Positions 61,270 to 64,000 of a stretch of DNA of 64,000 nt are shown here, piece after piece. The notes beneath the pieces are model-generated. The model was given only the letters and a program-made list of their open reading frames with translations, made no database searches and was not told where the DNA came from. The position numbers and the translations under genes were made by a program. The stretch is from Verrucomicrobiia bacterium (GTDB lineage: Bacteria > Verrucomicrobiota > Verrucomicrobiia > Palsa-1439), in assembly GCA_022072455.1 (NCBI GenBank), contig JAJVHY010000010.1:1-64000 (forward strand). The letters run 5' to 3'. Within the stretch, counting starts at the first letter, position 1. Each line of letters starts with the position of its first letter.

Positions 61270-61685
61270 TTTTTAGTCGTGGAGATGCCGACTTTGGCGA
61301 TACCGATCTTGCGCGCTTCGTCGAGGACCGCGACGACAAACCGGAAGTCGGCGTTACCGGCGGCGTTGACGATGACTTGGGGGTCTTTCTCGGCCGCTTT
61401 CAGCGTTTGCAGCTTGAATGGCAACTGCGCCAAGGTCAGTTTTTCCTTGTTGAAGAAAATGTCGCCGTTTTCCATGACGGTCAGGGCGATGGATTTGTTC
61501 TGCTCCTGACTCATCGCCGCCGCTGTGCTCGCCGCCGGCAACTGGACGTTCATTCCCTGATTTTTCGTCATCGACAACGAGACCATGATGAACGTCGCCA
61601 ACAGAAAGAACATGATGTCGATCAACGGCACAATTTCGATCTTGGCCTTCTTGTGCTCAGGAAGGCTGAATCGGCCGGCTGACAT
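61266..61685 (-). CDS. exbD: ExbD/TolR biopolymer transport protein
   Basis: The 139-residue product has the ExbD layout: a short cytoplasmic N-terminus, IVPLIDIMFFLLATFIMVSL with the membrane Asp that carries protons, and a periplasmic domain ending with VIVNAAGNADFRFVVAVLDEARKIG. With ExbB it uses the proton gradient to energise TonB. It starts 4 bases before the ExbB stop on the same strand. Confidence 0.9.
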   Translation of the reverse strand: MSAGRFSLPEHKKAKIEIVPLIDIMFFLLATFIMVSLSMTKNQGMNVQLPAASTAAAMSQEQNKSIALTVMENGDIFFNKEKLTLAQLPFKLQTLKAAEKDPQVIVNAAGNADFRFVVAVLDEARKIGIAKVGISTTKK

Positions 61686-61689
61686 GGTT

Positions 61690-63126
61690 TTACCGGGCCT
61701 CCGCATGGGCGATGGTATTGAGTTTGGCCGTCAGACTCCGGTCAAGCTGCTTCTCGGCGTCGAGAATCGGCTTCATCACCAACTCCAAGTGCGCGCAGGC
61801 ATCTTCCATTTCCTGCCGGGCATTGGCGGCCTGCGTGTGGAGGTAATTCATCGGCAACAAACACATGATCGCGATGCCCAAGCCCACACAGGTCGCGATC
61901 AAGGCCTCCGCGATCCCGCCGGTAATCTGCGCCGGCGCTCCGAGCTCCGCCCCGCCCAACATCCCGAATGAACCCATCATGCCGGTCACGGTGCCCAACA
62001 ACCCGAGCAACGGCGCCAGCGTCACAATCGTATCCAGCAAGGGAATCGCCCGCGTGAACCGGTGCAACTCCTGGCTAGCCGCCCGCAGAAGCGCATCGGT
62101 CAACGACTTCTGCCGGTGCGTCAACGCATACGTCAACGTCTTGATGATGTAGTCCTGGGACGGTTTCCCGACACGGATCGCCTCCTCGACATCCCCATTC
62201 TCGAGCGCGGCCATCATGCTGCTCATCACGAGCGGCTCGCGGCGGCGCTTCTCTTTGGCCAAGAAGGTCAAGCGTTCGATGATGACCGTCAGCGCCAAAA
62301 TCGAGGCGAGCAACAGCGGCCACATGATCGGACCGCCCTGCTTAAAGTAATGCACCAAACTCGCGCGGTGGATCAGTTCGCGGATCGCGCCGCCACGCGT
62401 CGGGTCGAGCGGCAACGCCCCCTCCCCCGTGGCAATGATGCCGGCCAAGGCGATGTTCACCTTCTTCTCCAGCGGCCGCACGACCGGCTTCGTCGAACCG
62501 CTTTGCGGGACCGCGATGCCGGCGGTCTGGCCATCGGCGGATGCAAACAACACGGCAGGACCAATCAACGCAAACTTGCCGTCGGCGACCACGCCCTGCG
62601 GATCCACCGCCCGGCCATCAAACCGCGCCCCGCCAATCAGATCCTGCAAGCGGACCACGGCGGTTTTCATGAGCGCCGCTTGCCGGTCATACTTATCGCT
62701 GGCGGAAAGATCAACATTGCCGGGCGCGGCCTTTGCCGCTTCAATCAACGGCGCGTACCGCTGCAATTCGCTGACATGGATCCGGGTTTCCAAACCGCGC
62801 GCAAACTCGTCCATCAAGTTGCCGATGTACGCGACCTCATCCTGCCGGGTTTTGATCTCACTTTTCAAGTTGGCCAGTTCGAGATTGGCCATGTCCTGCG
62901 CCCGCGTGACCCGGTCATAGTCCTTGCGGAGCGTGCTGAGTTGGTCTTCCACTGTGGTCAACTCCCGCGCCAGCGGCAGCTTCTCCGCGGCGATGGCGTC
63001 ACGGAGGGTGGTCAACTCCCGCAGGCTGGTCTCCAAATCGCGCTGAACAGCGGTGCGCGCCTGATCGACTTCATCGGCCACTGCCACGCTGCCGGCCAAA
63101 CAAAGAGAAAGAAGGATGGTTTTCAT
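61690..63126 (-). CDS. exbB: ExbB/TolQ/MotA-family proton channel with large N-terminal periplasmic part
   Basis: The 478-residue product has a signal peptide (MKTILLSLCLAGSVAVADEV), a long coiled coil (about 25-115), a middle domain (about 130-245), and a C-terminal ExbB channel: GGPIMWPLLLASILALTVII, DTIVTLAPLLGLLGTVTGMM and TGGIAEALIATCVGLGIAIM. Standard ExbB is about 240 residues, so the front 250 are an addition, typical of the DUF3450-linked type. It forms the channel of the energy complex. The ATG overlaps the DUF3450 gene stop (ATGA). Confidence 0.9.
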   Translation of the reverse strand: MKTILLSLCLAGSVAVADEVDQARTAVQRDLETSLRELTTLRDAIAAEKLPLARELTTVEDQLSTLRKDYDRVTRAQDMANLELANLKSEIKTRQDEVAYIGNLMDEFARGLETRIHVSELQRYAPLIEAAKAAPGNVDLSASDKYDRQAALMKTAVVRLQDLIGGARFDGRAVDPQGVVADGKFALIGPAVLFASADGQTAGIAVPQSGSTKPVVRPLEKKVNIALAGIIATGEGALPLDPTRGGAIRELIHRASLVHYFKQGGPIMWPLLLASILALTVIIERLTFLAKEKRRREPLVMSSMMAALENGDVEEAIRVGKPSQDYIIKTLTYALTHRQKSLTDALLRAASQELHRFTRAIPLLDTIVTLAPLLGLLGTVTGMMGSFGMLGGAELGAPAQITGGIAEALIATCVGLGIAIMCLLPMNYLHTQAANARQEMEDACAHLELVMKPILDAEKQLDRSLTAKLNTIAHAEAR

Positions 63127-63875
63127 GGTTTTATTTTTACCGGTAAGGAGACGAACTGCGGGTGCGCTTTGCCTTGGAGAACTTCGATGGCTTGGAAGAT
63201 TGCCGGAGCCAAGGAGTTGGCGGCTTCCCATTGCCAGCCGGTCGGAGTTGGCCGGCCAATCCCGGCTTCGCCTTTGCCGCTGACGAAGTATGCTTGGGCG
63301 AGACCGACATACACGGTCTTCACCTCGGCCGGCTGGCCGCCCGCCAACGTGCGGATTTCACTGACGAGGGTGACTTCGTTGTTGAGCTTGGTGAGTTCGT
63401 TCAGGATGCCCAGGACATTTTGATAGCGTTCGGCCAGCGAAACCTTGGTGTTGCCGGCGTCGGCGGGCATGCGGTCGTAGAGCGGCTTGATTTTTTCCTG
63501 CAACGGTTCCGGCAACCGTTGGTGGAGTTGCCGGACCTGGCCTTCCAAGCCGGTCACGGCTTCAAGCATCGTGGCTCCCAGCGCCTTGAGGCTGTCGTTT
63601 TGGGCGAGGAGCTCAACCTTTTTCTGGTCCACGTCCGTGGTGCCGCCCTCGGTTTTCTTCAGTTTTTCCTGCAAGCCGGCAATTTCACCGCGGAGCAACT
63701 CCAACCGGCCGATCAGAATCTCCTTGCCCTGCTGCCAGTCGCGTTTTTCGCGGGCTATGATTTGCTGGGTTTCAACCCATTTGCCGAGCGCCAAACGCGC
63801 GGAGGCCAGGTCAGCGGTTTCGGTCGCATGGGCGGCAGCACCGGCCGCCAGAAGAATTAACAGTGTCGCTTTCAT
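63123..63875 (-). CDS. DUF3450 family periplasmic protein
   Basis: The 250-residue product has a signal peptide (MKATLLILLAAGAAAHATE), a coiled coil (residues about 45-120, RLELLRGEIAGLQEKLKKTE) and a C-terminal domain with EVKTVYVGLAQAYFVSGKGE and GWQWEAANSLAPAIFQAIEV. This is the DUF3450 family, which sits next to ExbB in TonB operons and probably docks to the long ExbB. It lies 76 bases after the receptor gene. Confidence 0.85.
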   Translation of the reverse strand: MKATLLILLAAGAAAHATETADLASARLALGKWVETQQIIAREKRDWQQGKEILIGRLELLRGEIAGLQEKLKKTEGGTTDVDQKKVELLAQNDSLKALGATMLEAVTGLEGQVRQLHQRLPEPLQEKIKPLYDRMPADAGNTKVSLAERYQNVLGILNELTKLNNEVTLVSEIRTLAGGQPAEVKTVYVGLAQAYFVSGKGEAGIGRPTPTGWQWEAANSLAPAIFQAIEVLQGKAHPQFVSLPVKIKP

Positions 63876-63951
63876 GATTTCGTGGCGGGAAGTATGTCCG
63901 GGTGGTGTGACAAACCGGCGGACGGTATGTGACGAGTTCTTGACGATTGTG

Positions 63952-64000
63952 TTACCACGTGTAAGTCGCCCCCAGCGAAAAATCCATGCCCTTGGTCGAG
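63952..64000 (-). CDS. 3' end of an outer-membrane beta-barrel protein (probable TonB-dependent receptor)
   Basis: The last codons of a minus-strand gene read STKGMDFSLGATYTW then stop. Alternating residues and a terminal aromatic Trp are the usual last strand of an outer-membrane barrel. Its position directly before DUF3450-ExbB-ExbD-TonB suggests a TonB-dependent receptor. The rest is outside the window. Confidence 0.6.
   Translation of the reverse strand, partial: STKGMDFSLGATYTW

Overview
The window looks like chromosome from a Verrucomicrobiota-type bacterium (inference from gene content, no marker gene was available). The signs are a PEP-CTERM protein, a pseudopilin of the Verrucomicrobia/Planctomycetes type, many glycoside hydrolases under a LacI-type regulator, and a DUF3450-ExbB-ExbD-TonB-TPR operon next to an outer-membrane receptor. 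No rRNA, tRNA or CRISPR array was seen.

Region 1 (1-15.9 kb) is a patchwork of short genes, gene fragments and repeats: two copies of the 3' end of a glutaminyl-tRNA synthetase gene, each joined to a different accessory gene; a HEAT-repeat exported protein; zinc-ribbon membrane proteins; a Fic protein coupled to an N-formylglutamate amidohydrolase; a phosphodiesterase overlapping a beta-helix protein; a Kelch protein; an HNH nuclease; and a DUF2779 nuclease-like protein. A hairpin repeat family recurs at 3.5, 6.6 and 57.3 kb.

Region 2 (16-26.4 kb) resembles the replication and recombination core of a mobile or plasmid-like element: a ClpX-like AAA+ protein, an orphan CopG/BrnA-like antitoxin, a large protein with motifs resembling family A polymerases, then a chain of ATGA-coupled genes ending in a RuvB-like ATPase and a catalytic-domain-only tyrosine recombinase with an in-frame stop. 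Iteron-like repeats and a D12-class adenine methylase follow. The region ends in a visible junction between two truncated genes.

Region 3 (26.4-50.9 kb) is one minus-strand run of 12 genes, nearly all overlapping or 1-2 bases apart: PEP-CTERM protein, LacI regulator, a 1766-residue multidomain protein, a 975-residue glycosidase-like protein, pseudopilin, GH116, GH20, a beta-propeller protein, a second GH20, DUF1961, GH38 and GH35. Two perfect palindromes centred on TACGTA lie upstream of the first gene and are probable LacI operators. The set suggests degradation of a mannose-, galactose- and N-acetylhexosamine-containing glycan.

Region 4 (51-55.6 kb) holds a complete bacterial topoisomerase VI (A and B subunits), divergent from a second D12 methylase and a small zinc-ribbon gene. 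Conserved palindromic non-coding blocks found here also occur in front of the first methylase at 24.4 kb, tying regions 2 and 4 together. This topo VI/methylase/RuvB/ClpX/polymerase-like set with shared non-coding blocks is the best candidate for an undescribed system.

Region 5 (55.6-64 kb) carries a frameshifted ADP-ribosylglycohydrolase, small hypothetical genes, a SOUL heme-binding protein and the TonB energy-transduction operon, with the last codons of an outer-membrane barrel protein at the right edge.
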